A stretch of DNA of 64,000 bases from contig NW_026252125.1 of NCBI RefSeq assembly GCF_025399195.1, forward strand, positions 124,001 to 188,000. The letters are read 5' to 3'. The stretch's first letter is position 1; the number at the start of each line of letters is the position of its first letter. Below are positions 10,886-22,671 of this stretch, in pieces. A program made the translations under genes and the position numbers. The notes below the pieces were generated by a model. It had not been told where the DNA came from. It did not search any database and saw only the letters and a program-made list of their open reading frames with translations. This stretch comes from Umbelopsis ramanniana AG. Taxonomy: Eukaryota > Mucoromycota > Umbelopsidomycetes > Umbelopsidales > Umbelopsidaceae.

Positions 10886-12383
10886 ATGCTAAAGACATAT
10901 GCCGCCATTGTACTCATTGGCCTTGTTATAGCCACCCATGCCATGCATGAGAAGCAAATTCCACTCTCCAAGGCATCTGGCGATCAGCTACAGTCCATGA
11001 CATTACAACACCAGTACATTCACAATCCTGAAAAGGAATATTCTTTAGAGCGAACCGAAATGACGACCGCCACCACTTTACCTATCCAGTTGAACAGCTA
11101 CGCAGACATATATCTATTACCACCTAGTGACTATGTGAAGCAACTTAAAGACGCACGCACGCCACGATCCATGTTTGAAGTATTCGATCAACGCCAATAC
11201 AATTGGCAACCACACCTTGGACATCTGCCCAATGTTCGTAGCCGAGAAACTATCCTTGCCTTGGCCCAGATGGCGAACAATGCATACTCTCCGGATGAAA
11301 AAGGAACTGATTGGAGGGACATGGATGAAAATTGGAAAGTGGTACGTTTTGAACAATGGATATAGAACACCGCCACTTGCATCATCATCATGCTGAACTT
11401 TTTATCTATCATAGAATGGATCGTATGGATATAGTGACAATGGTGTCCGAGTACAAGTTTTTGGTAACGATGAGAAAAACTTGTTTGTCATTGCTGTCAA
11501 GGGCACAAGCGCCGGCGTCTGGCCTGGTAAGCTTTTTTCTGCGAGCTTGCTTCAAAATTTTGTGGTGGCTCAATCGAAGGTGGCTAATGGTTTTTTTCTT
11601 GTTTCAGGACCAACCAATGGCAACGATAAATTGAATGATAATTTATTATTTTCCTGTTGTTGTGCACATCCCTTCCCAGCTTGGCAACGAGTATGCGATT
11701 GCTTTACTGGTCAACGTAATGAGTGCAATAAGGACTGCTTGAGGGACAGTGTTTTAGACAAAAATCTCTACTATCGTACTGCAATGGTAAGTGTGCCATG
11801 CCTGCCATTGAAATTGAAAGCGATTTTTAACCACCTTTTCTTTTTCTCTTAATTCGTGCAGGATGTCTATTATGATGTGATCGAATCCTATCCGGACTCC
11901 ACCATTTGGTTTACCGGACACTCCTTAGGCGGTGGTATAGCATCCCTGCTGTCCCTCACCTTTGGCCACCCTGCCGTTACATTTCAAACCCCTGGTGATC
12001 GCGTTGCCGCTGAGAGACTGCATTTACCGCCCAAAGGACGACCTGAATGGACATATCCAATTTGGCAATTTGGTAATACCGCAGACCCGATCTTTGAAGG
12101 TGTGTGCTCTGGACCCAGTAGCGTTTGCTGGCTAGGAGGGTTCGCCATCGAAACCCGATGTCATATTGGCCGAACCTGCGTCTGGGACACAGTGGGATAT
12201 AATGGCTGGCGAGTGGATATCCAAGCCCATCGCATTAGTGTTGTCATCGATCGCATTCTCAACCAGACAGAGTCGGAATATCCAATGCCAGAGTGCCGCC
12301 CTGAAACGGACTGTGAGGATTGCTCACTATGGAAATATGTAGATGGTATAGTGAATCATACGCAAGGTTATCACCTACAGTGA
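10886..12383 (+). CDS. ATG15: Autophagic lipase ATG15 (vacuolar class 3 lipase)
   Basis: Four exons (10886-11341, 11415-11526, 11608-11786, 11862-12383) give 422 residues. ATG15 is an integral membrane phospholipase that reaches the vacuole through the multivesicular-body route and breaks up autophagic and Cvt bodies. The N terminus is MLK followed by an uncleaved hydrophobic anchor, as in the yeast type II protein. The nucleophile elbow GHSLGG places Ser270, with Asp324 (TADPI) and His372 (DIQAHRI) as likely triad partners. Further family blocks are GDRVAAERLHLP, the CxGxSSxCWLGGFAIETRC segment and the late ETDCEDCSLWKY. Several N-glycosylation sequons occur. An in-frame ATG at 10829 would add 19 residues; the TATA box position argues for 10886. 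Confidence 0.92.
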
Positions 12384-12587
12384 AGCCAACAAATTATTAT
12401 GTAATATGATGTATTGATAGTGTATGGATGGACGGTAGCAGAACTGTGTTATTTTATATTTGGAGAGAGGGATATTTTTGTCTTTGTTCGATACATAAAG
12501 CGAGCATCCTAATTCGGGCCATTTGTTTTAATTTTTCAGCGTATCTCATTTTCCCTCTCCACCCCCCACCGTATTATAGCTGTACAA

Positions 12588-13358
12588 ATGACCGAACACG
12601 AGGAGGTCATTACCATGGACGTAGGTTAGTGAAGCCAGCTCTACCGTGATTGTAGAAGACAGTTATACATGAATTGACACGAAAACTTTGATCGGCGTAT
12701 AGATCTGGATCTAGATCCAGTTCCATTAGAAGAGCCCGCCAATGCAGAGCAACCTCCTGCAGTCACGAAAACAGCGGAATCCACCACCCCCGATGACGAG
12801 GACCAAACTGCAAGTAAAGCAGGACCGCAAGTTCGAGCTGAAGCCGTGCACGTACATGGAGTAGATGATATGGCTACTAAAGACATTGAAGAATATTTTG
12901 GGGATCGAAAGCCCATCAAAATAGAATGGATCAATGACACCAGTTGTAAGTGCTATATCGGTTAAGGTTGAACCCGTCCCATTTTATTTTCTTAAAATAA
13001 TAATTCATGATGGATACTAGGTAATGCTGTGTTTGACTCTGCTGAACAAGCTAAGGAGGCTATCCAAGACCTCCTCTTAGAGCCAACGAGCGATATCAAT
13101 CACACTCTTTTGCGTAAAGCGAAAGTCTACACAATGGAATCGGGCCGTACTGTCAACAATCTCCATCTTCGGTTAGCCAGCGAATGGGATGTCAAAGAGC
13201 GCGGAGCACGTGAGCGCAGTCGCTACTACCTTTTACATGGGGTTAATAAAGATATCAATAGTCGACTAGGAAAACGAAGAATAGAAAAGAAAAAACCCAA
13301 TGATATTCTTAGTAGACTTGGAGGATATCAAGAACCTGGAAGACGAAGACGGCATTGA
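12588..13358 (+). CDS. NCBP3: NCBP3-like nuclear cap-binding protein subunit
   Basis: Three exons (12588-12624, 12703-12945, 13021-13358) encode 205 residues. The core reads VHGVDDMATKDIEEYFGDR followed by IEWINDTSCNAVF, the atypical RNA-recognition fold that defines NCBP3, where the IEWxxDTSCNVxF strand contributes to cap binding. A basic C terminus carries SRYYLLHG and an RLGKRRIEKKKPNDILSRLG stretch, as in family members. In animals NCBP3 joins NCBP1 in an alternative nuclear cap-binding complex that aids mRNA export, especially under stress. The protein is far shorter than the human one (about 620 residues) and keeps mainly the RRM and the arginine-rich strip. The first exon codes only 12 residues. 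It lies about 330 nt before eIF4G on the same strand. Confidence 0.85.
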
Positions 13359-13662
13359 TGGAGGATAAATAAACAACGCTATTGAAACAGAACGCTTACG
13401 TCACATTTTTGTCCTGTCGAGGCTTGACCTACCCAAAATTTTCCAACAAATATTTTTTTTTGTAATATTATCGTCGCTCACTTCGCTTTGCTGATCTTCT
13501 TTTTTTTACAACCGTAAAAAAGAAAGAAGAAACGAAAAAGAACGGAAAAGGGAAAGAATAAGTTTTCAGTTATTCAAATCTCGTTCCAGCCTTCTTTTTT
13601 TTAATCCGACTATCCGTTTGGTTCAAACGCACACAGTTGGAGACTTTTGTTCAGCTCAATAC
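13359..13662. other. eIF4G promoter and leader
   Basis: A strongly pyrimidine- and purine-tracted stretch without an open frame. It contains long T runs and A/G runs, typical of highly expressed fungal promoters, and ends in the leader that carries the short uORF at 13663. Confidence 0.5.
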
Positions 13663-13674
13663 ATGTCCGTTTGA
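13663..13674 (+). promoter_or_regulatory. Minimal uORF in the eIF4G leader
   Basis: An ATG codes Met-Ser-Val and then stops (TGA at 13672-13674), 11 nt before the main start at 13686. If the transcript begins upstream, scanning ribosomes meet this three-codon frame first and must leak past it or reinitiate over a very short distance. Confidence 0.5.
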
Positions 13675-13685
13675 GTTCACAAGTG

Positions 13686-16600
13686 ATGAGTAAACCTTCA
13701 TCGGATAATACCACCAACCATAATACCTCCACCTCCTCACAACAGAAAGCGGTTTTCAATTACGCTCAAGCTGCAAGGAAATCCAATCCTCCAGCGAACA
13801 CGAATGGCCAACCTGCTCCTGTCAATGGTGGAGTAAAACAACAACAACAGCAGACCCAACCGCAGCAGCAACCTTCATTTGCAGCTGCTTTGCAGAAGTC
13901 TTCTAATCCGTATGTGATGGACAGTCATGGCATCTTGTGCTTGTGATCTCTTGTTAATCTAGTCCATCTTGTTTTTTTTTTTATCTTTTCTAGATCTTCG
14001 CCGCAGTTAGCTGCCGCAACCACTGCACCTGCTACGGCCTCGCCTACTGGTCGCAATAGATCGTCGGTTCAATTGCCAAGAGCTCCTTCTTCATCCGGTG
14101 GCTGTAAGTATCCCTCTACAGATCACTTTCAACAAAACATCCCCAACCAAAAAAATATTCATGCCCTTTTTTTTTTTTTGTTGTTGCTCAGCTCCAATTC
14201 AATTTGGTTCCATCAATCATACACCGGCTCCATCTTCTCCAAGCCGATCATCGGTTTCTGACGCACCAGTGACACCTCAAGCAGAGCCAGTAAGTTTAGA
14301 TCGGTTATGTTCTTTCGATCTTGGGATGTGTTGTTTCTGACCTTGGGTCCCCCTTTCTCCCCATTAGGCTACTGCTACTCCTCCTGTTGCCACCACTGTC
14401 CCTGCTTCTATCACATCCCAACGTCGTGACTCGGTACAATCAGACCATTCACAGTCGTCAGCCAAAGATTTGCAAGTGCCATCTCCTCATCAACAACCAC
14501 AACAGCCTTATCAACAGCGTCATTCGCACTATCAAGGCCGCCATCACTACAATCCATCTAACAAACACGCTGGCGTGAATCATTCACCAAACATGCAACA
14601 TTCCCAGCCATTTGTACCTCATCATCAAAAGAAATCAATGTCTCCTCACATACAATCTGCTCCATCTCCTTCCATGTCTGCAGCTGCTCAAAATATTCCT
14701 ATGGGTCAGCAATGGTCGAACCAGATACCAAATCAATTCGTAAGTTCCACTTTATTTGATTGTTTAGGTACATTGTTTGCTAAACCCTGTTTCGTCATCC
14801 TAGTATATGCAACAAGGCTTTGATTCTCACCATTATTACGCTCCATATCCCACCATGCCTATATCGCCCTATGCGAACATGGGTGTTCAAGGTCAACAAG
14901 GGGGACGTTCTCCATCTCAGCCATTCATCCATAGCACTCCTCCTAGAAGCAAGGCTATTCCTATCATCAATCCTGAAACCATGGCTCAAGTCAAGACCGA
15001 TACACCTTCTACTGCTAGCTCCCCATCCCGCAAGGAAGCTAGCCCTGTCATTCCCAAGGCAGAGGAAAAGAAGGAGAAGATTGAAGTCAAGCCTGCCGGT
15101 TCTCCATCCCGAGCCATTAAGATTGTTGATCCTGCTATTAAGGAACGCGAGGAGCGTGAAAAGCGTGAAAAGGAGGAATCTGAATTAAAGGCCAAGGAGG
15201 ATGCCGAACGCAAGGCTCAGGAAGAGAAGGAGCGCGAGGCACAGGAAGCCAAGGATCGAGCTGAGCGAGAAGAACGCGAAAAGCGTGAAGAAGCTGAACG
15301 AGTGGAACGTGAACGTGTCGCTGCTGAGCAAAAGGAACAGGAACGATTGGCTGCTGAGCAAAAAGCTAAGGAAGAAGCAGAGGAACGACGTCTGGAAGAA
15401 GAGCGCTTGGCTCGTGAACGTGAAGAAAAGGAACGTCTCGAGAAGGAGGAAGCTGCCAAGAAGGCTGCTGCTGAAGAAGAAGCAAAACTTCAAAAGGAAC
15501 ATGAGGAAGCTCAAAAGGCTGCTGCTCTTGCCAAGGCTGCTGAAGAAGAGGCTACTGCTGCTGCTGATGCTGCCAAGGCTGCTGAATCTGAAGCTGCTGC
15601 CAAGGCTGCTGTAGAAGAGCCTGCGTCTGAAACCACCACCACCGAAGATAAGGAAGAGGCTGACAAGAAGCAAGAGGAGCGCATCGCTGCCATTGCTGCT
15701 GCCAAATCTTCCCGTGGCCCTGGTCGTCTTGATCTCAGTGCTATTCCTCCCCATGTTGCTCAAGCAATGCCTACCCCTGTCAGTGCTGTTGAACCCCCCA
15801 AGTCCAAGGTTCCTTCCCTCATCTCACGTACCGTGGATCCTACCACCGTTACCTATCCTGAGGAAGTTCAACCTCCTGTTCAATCCAAGCCTGGTGTGCA
15901 ACAATACGATGTTGCTTTCTTGATGCAATTTGCTTTGCTTTGTACCGATACCGCCGAAGATCTCTCTGCCTTTGAAAATGTTGGCATTGATGAATCCAAT
16001 GATCGTGGCTCAAGACCGGGTATGCAACGCCGTCAAACCTCAGAACGAGGACGTGGTCCTCGCACCCCTGGTTCCCCAATGGGCAAGGATGGCAAGTTCG
16101 AAATGGGCAAGTTTGCTGGTGGCCGTTCTTTGGCTCCTCGTCAAGGCAGTGGAAGTCATGCTTTGCCTGCTCCTGGATCGCCTGGTGGTATGCAACGGGA
16201 CGGTTCTCACGGTGGTCGCAGTCGTAGCGGTCGTGGTGGTAAGGGTCGTCATCCTCCTAGAGAACAACCGGGTGGCCCTACCATTCCTTTGGATCAAGTC
16301 GTTCCTCTGGAAAAATCCGAAAACCGATGGGTTCCCACTACACTTGATGACCAGGCCAACACTGCTGCCTCTGCTGCTTTGGAAGCTGAAATCATTCCTG
16401 AAGATATTGTCATTCGTAAGGTCAAGTCATTGTTGAACAAATTGACATTAGAGAAATTCGATTCGATCTCCAAACAAATTTTGGAATATGCCAACCAATC
16501 CGCCAAGGAAAGCGATGGCAAGACGCTTCGTGTGGTCATTCAACTTGTTTTTGAAAAGGCCACCGATGAATCTCAATTTGCTTCTATGTGGGCACAACTT

Positions 16601-18410
16601 TGCCGCATGATGCTCGATAACATTTCTTCGGAAATTCGGGACGAAAGCGTCAAGGACAACAAGGGTCAATATGTTACTGGAAGCAACTTGTTCCGAAAGT
16701 ATCTTCTCAATCGTTGTCAAGAGGATTTCGAACGTGGTTGGAAGGGCAAGTTGCCTGAAATGCCTGATACCAATTCAGGTGTGCTTTCTGATGAATATTA
16801 CGCTGCTGTCAAGGCTAAGCGTCAAGGTCTTGGTTTGATTCGATTGATTGGTGAACTTTTCAAGTTGCAAATGTTGACGGAGCGTATTATGCACGAGTGT
16901 ATCAAGAAACTCCTCAGCAATGTCAGCGATCCTGAAGAAGAGGAAACTGAGTCACTCTGCAAATTGATGACGACGGTTGGTAAGGATTTGGATCATCCAA
17001 AGGCCAAGGGATGGATGGATATCTACTTTGAACGTATCAAGGAACTCCAAGCCAACGATAAGCTCAGTTCCCGTATTCGATTTATGATCCAGGTAAGCTT
17101 AGCGAAGTTTTCTTTTTGAATATTTTTAATTTATGGACAGCATACCTTTGATTGTATGCGCCTGTTTATATATGTATACATGCACATTCTATCCTTTTAC
17201 TTTAAAAACCCCTCCCATCTCATCTTCTTTTGCTCGTCACTTACACTTTGCTTGCCTTTAGGATGTTATCGATCTACGAAAGAGCAAGTGGACATTGCGA
17301 CAAGGCCAAGGCCCAAGTGGCCCAGCTACAATTGCTCAGATCCATGAGGAAGCTGCCAAGGCCAAGGAGCGCGAAGAGAAGGAGGCTATGAAGCGCACTC
17401 CATCATCCCGTGGAAACCCTATGTCTCGTGCCAGCTCTCATCGTGGCAAGGAAATGCAACGTGAAGGTAGCTCCTCCAGCGTTGGCCCTGATGGCTGGAG
17501 TACAGTTGGCAATGCCAGTCCCACTGGCCCTGCCCGCAAGGCTGGCGATTTGGCCAATTTTGGCAAGATTGAACGTAGCAAGTCACGCAACGGTGTTTTG
17601 GGTCCTGGAAGCAGTCCATTTGCCAGCTTGTCGGCGGTTAACCGACAAGGTTCCAAGAGTGGTGAAAAGAAGGTCGTTTCTGAGGAAAAGGCCAGTGCTT
17701 CCGCCAGCTCTGACTCTATTGGAACTGCCAACATGTTCAGGTAAGGGCTTTTGACCAGTGGTTTTTGTTGTCGTTCATGACTGATGTGTATTTTTAAAAT
17801 ACCCGTTCCTTAGTGCATTGGGTGGTGAAGGCCATGAAGACGAAAAGGCTCCTCTGGAACGCAAGCGACTTCAACTTTTGCCCCGTGGAGCAACTGCCAG
17901 TGGTGATATCGTATCTAGCCCTGTTGCTCAGACCCCTAGTGAGCCTGCTGCTGCTACTGCTAATGATGCTGCCGCTCCAAAGATGTCTGAAGATGACGCC
18001 AAGCGAAAGATCAAAAACATGTTTGAGGAATTCTATGGTATCAAGGATAAAAATGTAAGCAACCCCGGCTAAAGTGGTTTTGTCATTTGCTGCCCCTATT
18101 AACCGCCTTTACACAGGAACTCTATGAATGTATCAAAGATCTGGGAAGCAACGAATATCATCCTCAGTGGGTGCAATACGGTATGGGTGTTGTAGAGTCC
18201 AAGGCTGAGGATGTTGAACTGGTCAAGGAAGTTTTCAGCGGTGCCCAAGAGCGCGAATTGATTAGCAAGGATGACTTCCGAAAGGGTATCCAACAATTCA
18301 TGGACGAGATCTATGAAGATTTGAGAATCGATGTGCCTCTTGCTCCCAAATACGTCCCACAGCTTATCACCGCCGCTGGATTCGATCCCAAGGAGTTTAT
18401 GGACAACTAA
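13686..18410 (+). CDS. TIF4631: Translation initiation factor eIF4G
   Basis: Eight exons (13686-13909, 13994-14103, 14192-14289, 14368-14739, 14804-17092, 17262-17740, 17814-18054, 18117-18410) encode 1368 residues. eIF4G is the cytosolic scaffold joining cap-bound eIF4E, helicase eIF4A and poly(A)-binding protein. In order there are: a Q/N/P/S-rich disordered N terminus with the conserved PIQFGSI element; a highly charged E/K/R/A helix about residues 380-548; the eIF4E-binding motif YDVAFLM at residue 636 (Y-x4-L-hydrophobic); an RGG/SR-like basic patch near 736-760; the MIF4G HEAT domain about 800-1045 (IVIRKVKSLLNKLT onward); a second basic region with WSTVG; and a C-terminal helical region about 1255-1368 resembling MA3, which yeast eIF4G lacks. 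All introns are GT-AG. The start follows a three-codon uORF. Confidence 0.95.
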
Positions 18411-19078
18411 AACTCTTTGGTTTGTAACATTTTCGACCTGTTATTTTGTTCACGCCTTTTTTTTTTTTTCTTCTTAAAAAACCCACCCAAAAATCCCCTC
18501 ATCCGCCGTCATTTGCACCTTCCCACTTGTTTGAGATACATTTTACGCATAATAGAGTTTTTTTTTTTTTTTCGAGACAAGGGAAGATGTTTTTTGTCAA
18601 CCAAGTCAAAAGAGTGTATGTTTGGTTTTTCTGTTCTTCTTGGTTGATGTTTTTCCTCCTTTATTCTCTCTACACCTTTATCCCGCACACTTCTTTTCAA
18701 AACATACAAAAAAATCTTTCCACTCCCTTTTGTCACCCACCCTCAGAAGAGAGATAAGGATAGGAAAATCAAAAATTTGAACTCATTCTAAAACCAAATT
18801 AAAGAGCAAAAGAAAGAAAAATCAAAACAAATACCCCAGTTCCTTTGCTGTGTTGCTTCACCCAAAATAGCCATGGCCCAATTAAAATATAAATATAATT
18901 ATGAAACACAATGTGGTGTATTGAGCATAGGGTTGTCATTAATAGCACTTTGAGTACAATCTACATTTTACATGGAAGCAGAGAAAAAGATAATCAAGAG
19001 AAAAAAGTCTTTGTACACATGAGGATTACAGCCAAGTCAATTACAGCCGCAGTAGTCTACTGGGCCGATCTATAATTT
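18411..19078. other. Convergent 3' flanks
   Basis: The space between the ends of eIF4G and the first fucosyltransferase-like gene. It is rich in T and A runs, as expected for two 3' untranslated regions and polyadenylation signals. No gene seen. Confidence 0.5.
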
Positions 19079-20362
19079 TCATGGTTGGTATTTGCTAGGA
19101 GCATAAGCGGAATGGAGACGCCGGATATAAGCCGAGAACGTCGAACCAGGCGTTCCCATGAAATTCTTTGCGTTGCCAGCAACCATAGCGTCAATGATGG
19201 GTATGAGAAATCGGATAATGGTTTTTTGAGGGGGTTGAAACGTGTCCACTTCAGCGTCCAGTGGGGACAGCAAGTCGATGTAATCTCCTAGTACTTTTGC
19301 GCATGGGAAGCGTGAAAAGATTGGGGCTAACTCTGGACTTATTCTGGGATCTTTGGCGTCTGTGGCCACATAAATCTTGTATTCTTCCGTCTCACAACTG
19401 GAAGTGGTTGGGTTCCCAGCGTCCACAAGGGATTTTTCCAAAAACGCAATCTGTTCGTCAAGATGTTTTTGCAAACCACCGAGAAATTGATGGTCTCCCA
19501 TACGGACGTGGATGGAAAAATAGCGTTGCTTGCCACCTAATTGTTTGGCTATGTTATCTGTTACTTGTCCCATGGCTAAGTTGCGGTATATTAGGGATTG
19601 TCGAATCTTAGTGCGCAGTGCCAGGTGCTCAGGTCGGCTGACGCTCACTCGTCCTGTACCAAATATTCCTTGCAGATGGAGAAGAGGTTTGTCAATGGCT
19701 TGCAAGTCTTCAATCGTCCACTGTTGCTCGTAGACATGGCCAGTGCCAGCGTTCAACTCTGGGCACTGCTCTTTGGGTTTATCACATAGTCGCCAGCTGT
19801 ACATGGTGTTATCGTGATGGACATAGACTTCGTCGTCCGTGAGGGTCAACATGGCCTTGGTTTTAGCGAGCGAGATTTGTCGGATACTTCGTACAGGCAC
19901 GCCTATGTCGTTGATAGAAGAATGAAGAAATTCCCATGGAACAGTTGCGTAGGTATCCTTAGTATGGCAAGGCCCGTCTGCCAAACCGAGTTTATCACTG
20001 CATCGATTCCACCAAGGTTGAGGTTTTGTAAGGGATTCCAGATAGTTGAACAGATTGTCTTTTGGCTGCCACCCTCTGATGTGTCCAAGAAATGCTGGAG
20101 GTAAAATCAAGGTACGGTTGAGATAACTTGCTAAAAGCAATGCGTTTTCGAGCTCGGTTCGTTGGTTGGATAAGCCAGAGTGCGGTAAATAAGAGAGAAA
20201 CTGCTCGCCGTTATGGTCAATCTTTAAGCTTGGATTATATTTGTATACCGTTACTGAAACTGTAGAGTCCCATAAGAAAGCACTCATGGAGAGCAGGAAG
20301 ATAGTGGCGGTTGCTAACATCATCATGTTGCGAACAGTGTTGGACGACCAAGACATGAACAT
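19079..20362 (-). CDS. O-fucosyltransferase-like type II membrane protein (copy 1)
   Basis: One exon, 427 residues. A short cytosolic N terminus (MFMSWSSNTVRN) precedes one hydrophobic anchor, then a lumenal catalytic domain: Golgi glycosyltransferase topology. The GDP-fucose O-fucosyltransferase superfamily pattern is visible as YLPHSGLSNQRTELENALLL with LNRTLILPPAFLGH (peptide 1), the SIHVRMGDHQFLG segment (acceptor and base-binding loop with the conserved Arg), and FMGTPGSTFSAYI near the C terminus, where related enzymes bind the sugar nucleotide. Cysteines suit a lumenal fold. The likely reaction is transfer of fucose from GDP-fucose to protein or glycan; mucoralean walls contain fucose. 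The acceptor is unknown. A second in-frame ATG at 20356 aligns exactly with the start of copy 2 and may be the true start. Confidence 0.75.
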   Translation of the reverse strand: MFMSWSSNTVRNMMMLATATIFLLSMSAFLWDSTVSVTVYKYNPSLKIDHNGEQFLSYLPHSGLSNQRTELENALLLASYLNRTLILPPAFLGHIRGWQPKDNLFNYLESLTKPQPWWNRCSDKLGLADGPCHTKDTYATVPWEFLHSSINDIGVPVRSIRQISLAKTKAMLTLTDDEVYVHHDNTMYSWRLCDKPKEQCPELNAGTGHVYEQQWTIEDLQAIDKPLLHLQGIFGTGRVSVSRPEHLALRTKIRQSLIYRNLAMGQVTDNIAKQLGGKQRYFSIHVRMGDHQFLGGLQKHLDEQIAFLEKSLVDAGNPTTSSCETEEYKIYVATDAKDPRISPELAPIFSRFPCAKVLGDYIDLLSPLDAEVDTFQPPQKTIIRFLIPIIDAMVAGNAKNFMGTPGSTFSAYIRRLHSAYAPSKYQP

Positions 20363-22671
20363 TGGTTGGTGATCAGAGCGGTTTTTCAGAACAATAGAAG
20401 AAGAAGCAGACAGAAGGAAGGGGAGCTTGCTATGAAGCCAGGATCAAAGATTTTTTTTAAAAAGCGTTTGGATCCACTGAAACTCAATTTTAGCCATCTG
20501 TTTTGCCAGGACAAAAGTAGGAATTGGCTGTTTTGATCATGGTGTTGAAACGCAAAATCTTCCCTCCCCCGAAGCGAACCGCCTGCTCTTCACTTCCACC
20601 CTCCCCCCAAAATTAATCGGCCTATCACTAAGCACACGCCTTTGTACCCCAAAGGACTCGATCCTGGTACAATGAATAGGAAGGCATCACAGAGAATATT
20701 GGCATTCAATTCGGTTACACACCATAGCATGGGCAGCTATATCGTATCACTCTTTCATCCCAATGAGCTCCATGGCAAAACGCCATTTGTCTAAAAATAG
20801 TGATATTCTCTTGTTTACTCCTTTTACAGCTCATTGCTTATCCGCACTTTTATCAAGTCAGCTTAACCAGGTATCCAAAAAGAGAGCTGTAGTCAACCAA
20901 GATGATCTTTGTTCGCGACACTCAGAATCAAGATGCTCATTCCCTTTTGTGTAGACCTCCTAGCCTGAGCATCACTCGCCACTTTAGGATATATGGCTGC
21001 TAAGCTGTTCTTCCCGGTCCACTTTCAACGGCTCAGCCACAGCGAGGCGAAAGACCTGCATGCTATTTTTTGCCGAAGCCGGACTGCCTGTTCTCTGTGG
21101 TGTACGGTACTATTCCTGGCAACCTGTGCATAGCGACCTCAGCAAGGCTGGCTGGTGAACGATTGAGCAGAAAATGCACGTGCACCGGGAATAATCTGAA
21201 TCCCACGAATTGTTTTAAAGTATTTGCCTTGAGGAAATGGCATCCTCTCCAGAGGCATGTTTGTTTATTTTCATTCACTCTCTTGCCTTGTTGTGTGGAA
21301 TAATTTTAACTCCTCTTCATTTCTCTCGTACTCTCTTTTCTGAGCTGTATTTTTTGAAATTTTATTACAACTACGAAGACACCAGATAGGATCTTCCGTT
21401 TGACGAACCACGTTTTTCCAGCGCCACAAGGAGAGTGGAGTTCACATACAAAAAAAAAAAATTGGGTTGAACATCCCCACTCGAGTTGCCAATACCAAAG
21501 TGCTCCGGTCATGGAATTCTTTTTCGAATAGATCATACTTCAAGAGTTATTTATGGCCAGGTTTGAGTCGAAATTAGCACAAGGTTATTAATCCTGAAGC
21601 GGCCCATCTCTACCCTTCTAACATTGACTTCGTGGCCCCAGGTAACACATAACACCACAACCTCAACTTTAAAAATTCCGGAAGACCGCCTCGATACAAA
21701 AGCGAGCATCGAATGCTTCATTCTGTTCGCTACCTCTCTATCATAACGCCCGAATAGACACGTCGTAGTTAAACCCGCTCTGGCAGCAATACCAGATCGC
21801 TTTGATCGATTCATGGCAAGATCAACGCAACCATTCAAGACATGCCAAAAATATAAATTTCAAGAACAGTCCTTCGCGCTCGGAAATGTAATGATTTACG
21901 CCTCACAGCTGGACGGCCTAATGATACCAATTGCTTCTGTCCATATTAAATAGTCATTATGCGTACATACATCGAAATGCGAGGGCAAGCTATTCGTCAA
22001 CCTCTTGGCTTTTAGTCGACGCCGTGACGCCACAATGATTCTTAGCATGCGCATTCTTTCAGCTCGCCTTAAAAACCCTATTTCGGAAGCGAAAGGAGAG
22101 CGTCCTGTACTACCTCTATGGCGGAATCTACCATAAAAGAGACGGCCACTCAAGTACAATGTCCTCCTTACTTAAATCCGTCACTATTCTGCCGTTAAAC
22201 GTTCATCTCGCTAGCAGTGACTGGAGACATTCCTATCTCTCGGCCCCTGAGTCTTAAATTAATGGGGAAGGCATGTCTGTGCATCAGTTACCAGAACAGT
22301 TCGAATACTTATTCCTGTCCATTCTCCCAGTTCGTTCGATCGAATAGTATTAAGCACGGCCGACACTGAGTGCGTTTCCCCCCAAAAAAAACCCTCCAAC
22401 CACATTCGACTCGGGCGTTGGACGGCGTTTCAAACCATTAAATTCAGGTACGAACTTCGCAAAAAAAATTTCTTCCAATAACCGACTGACAAATAGAAAG
22501 CATGGAAGTTATGATAGAGACGAGGCCAAAAAAACAACCATCATTTCTGTCATATTGCAACATGGAACTAAAGCTCTTTTTAATTAGGTTGGACAAGGGG
22601 GATTGGGTGGTTTATACAAATGAGGTTAATGGGTGAGGATAGAATACGCTAATAACATTCCATCCTCACGT
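20363..22671. other. Gap between the two fucosyltransferase-like genes
   Basis: About 2.3 kb separates the tandem copies. It holds the promoter of copy 1 and the 3' flank of copy 2. The longest open frame (minus, 21838-21551, 95 codons) has no start context, splice partner or recognised motif. I could not identify a mobile element, though the gap is large for this gene-dense region. Confidence 0.4.

Noticed and set aside
15185-15763. 192-codon open frame antisense to eIF4G
   Set aside because: It mirrors the E/K/R/A-rich repeat codons of eIF4G; its Ser/Phe/Leu-rich product is the usual shadow of such a region.
21551-21838. 95-codon minus-strand frame between the fucosyltransferase-like genes
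   Set aside because: No recognised domain, splice partner or promoter context; considered as rDNA-like or mobile DNA but no diagnostic sequence was found.
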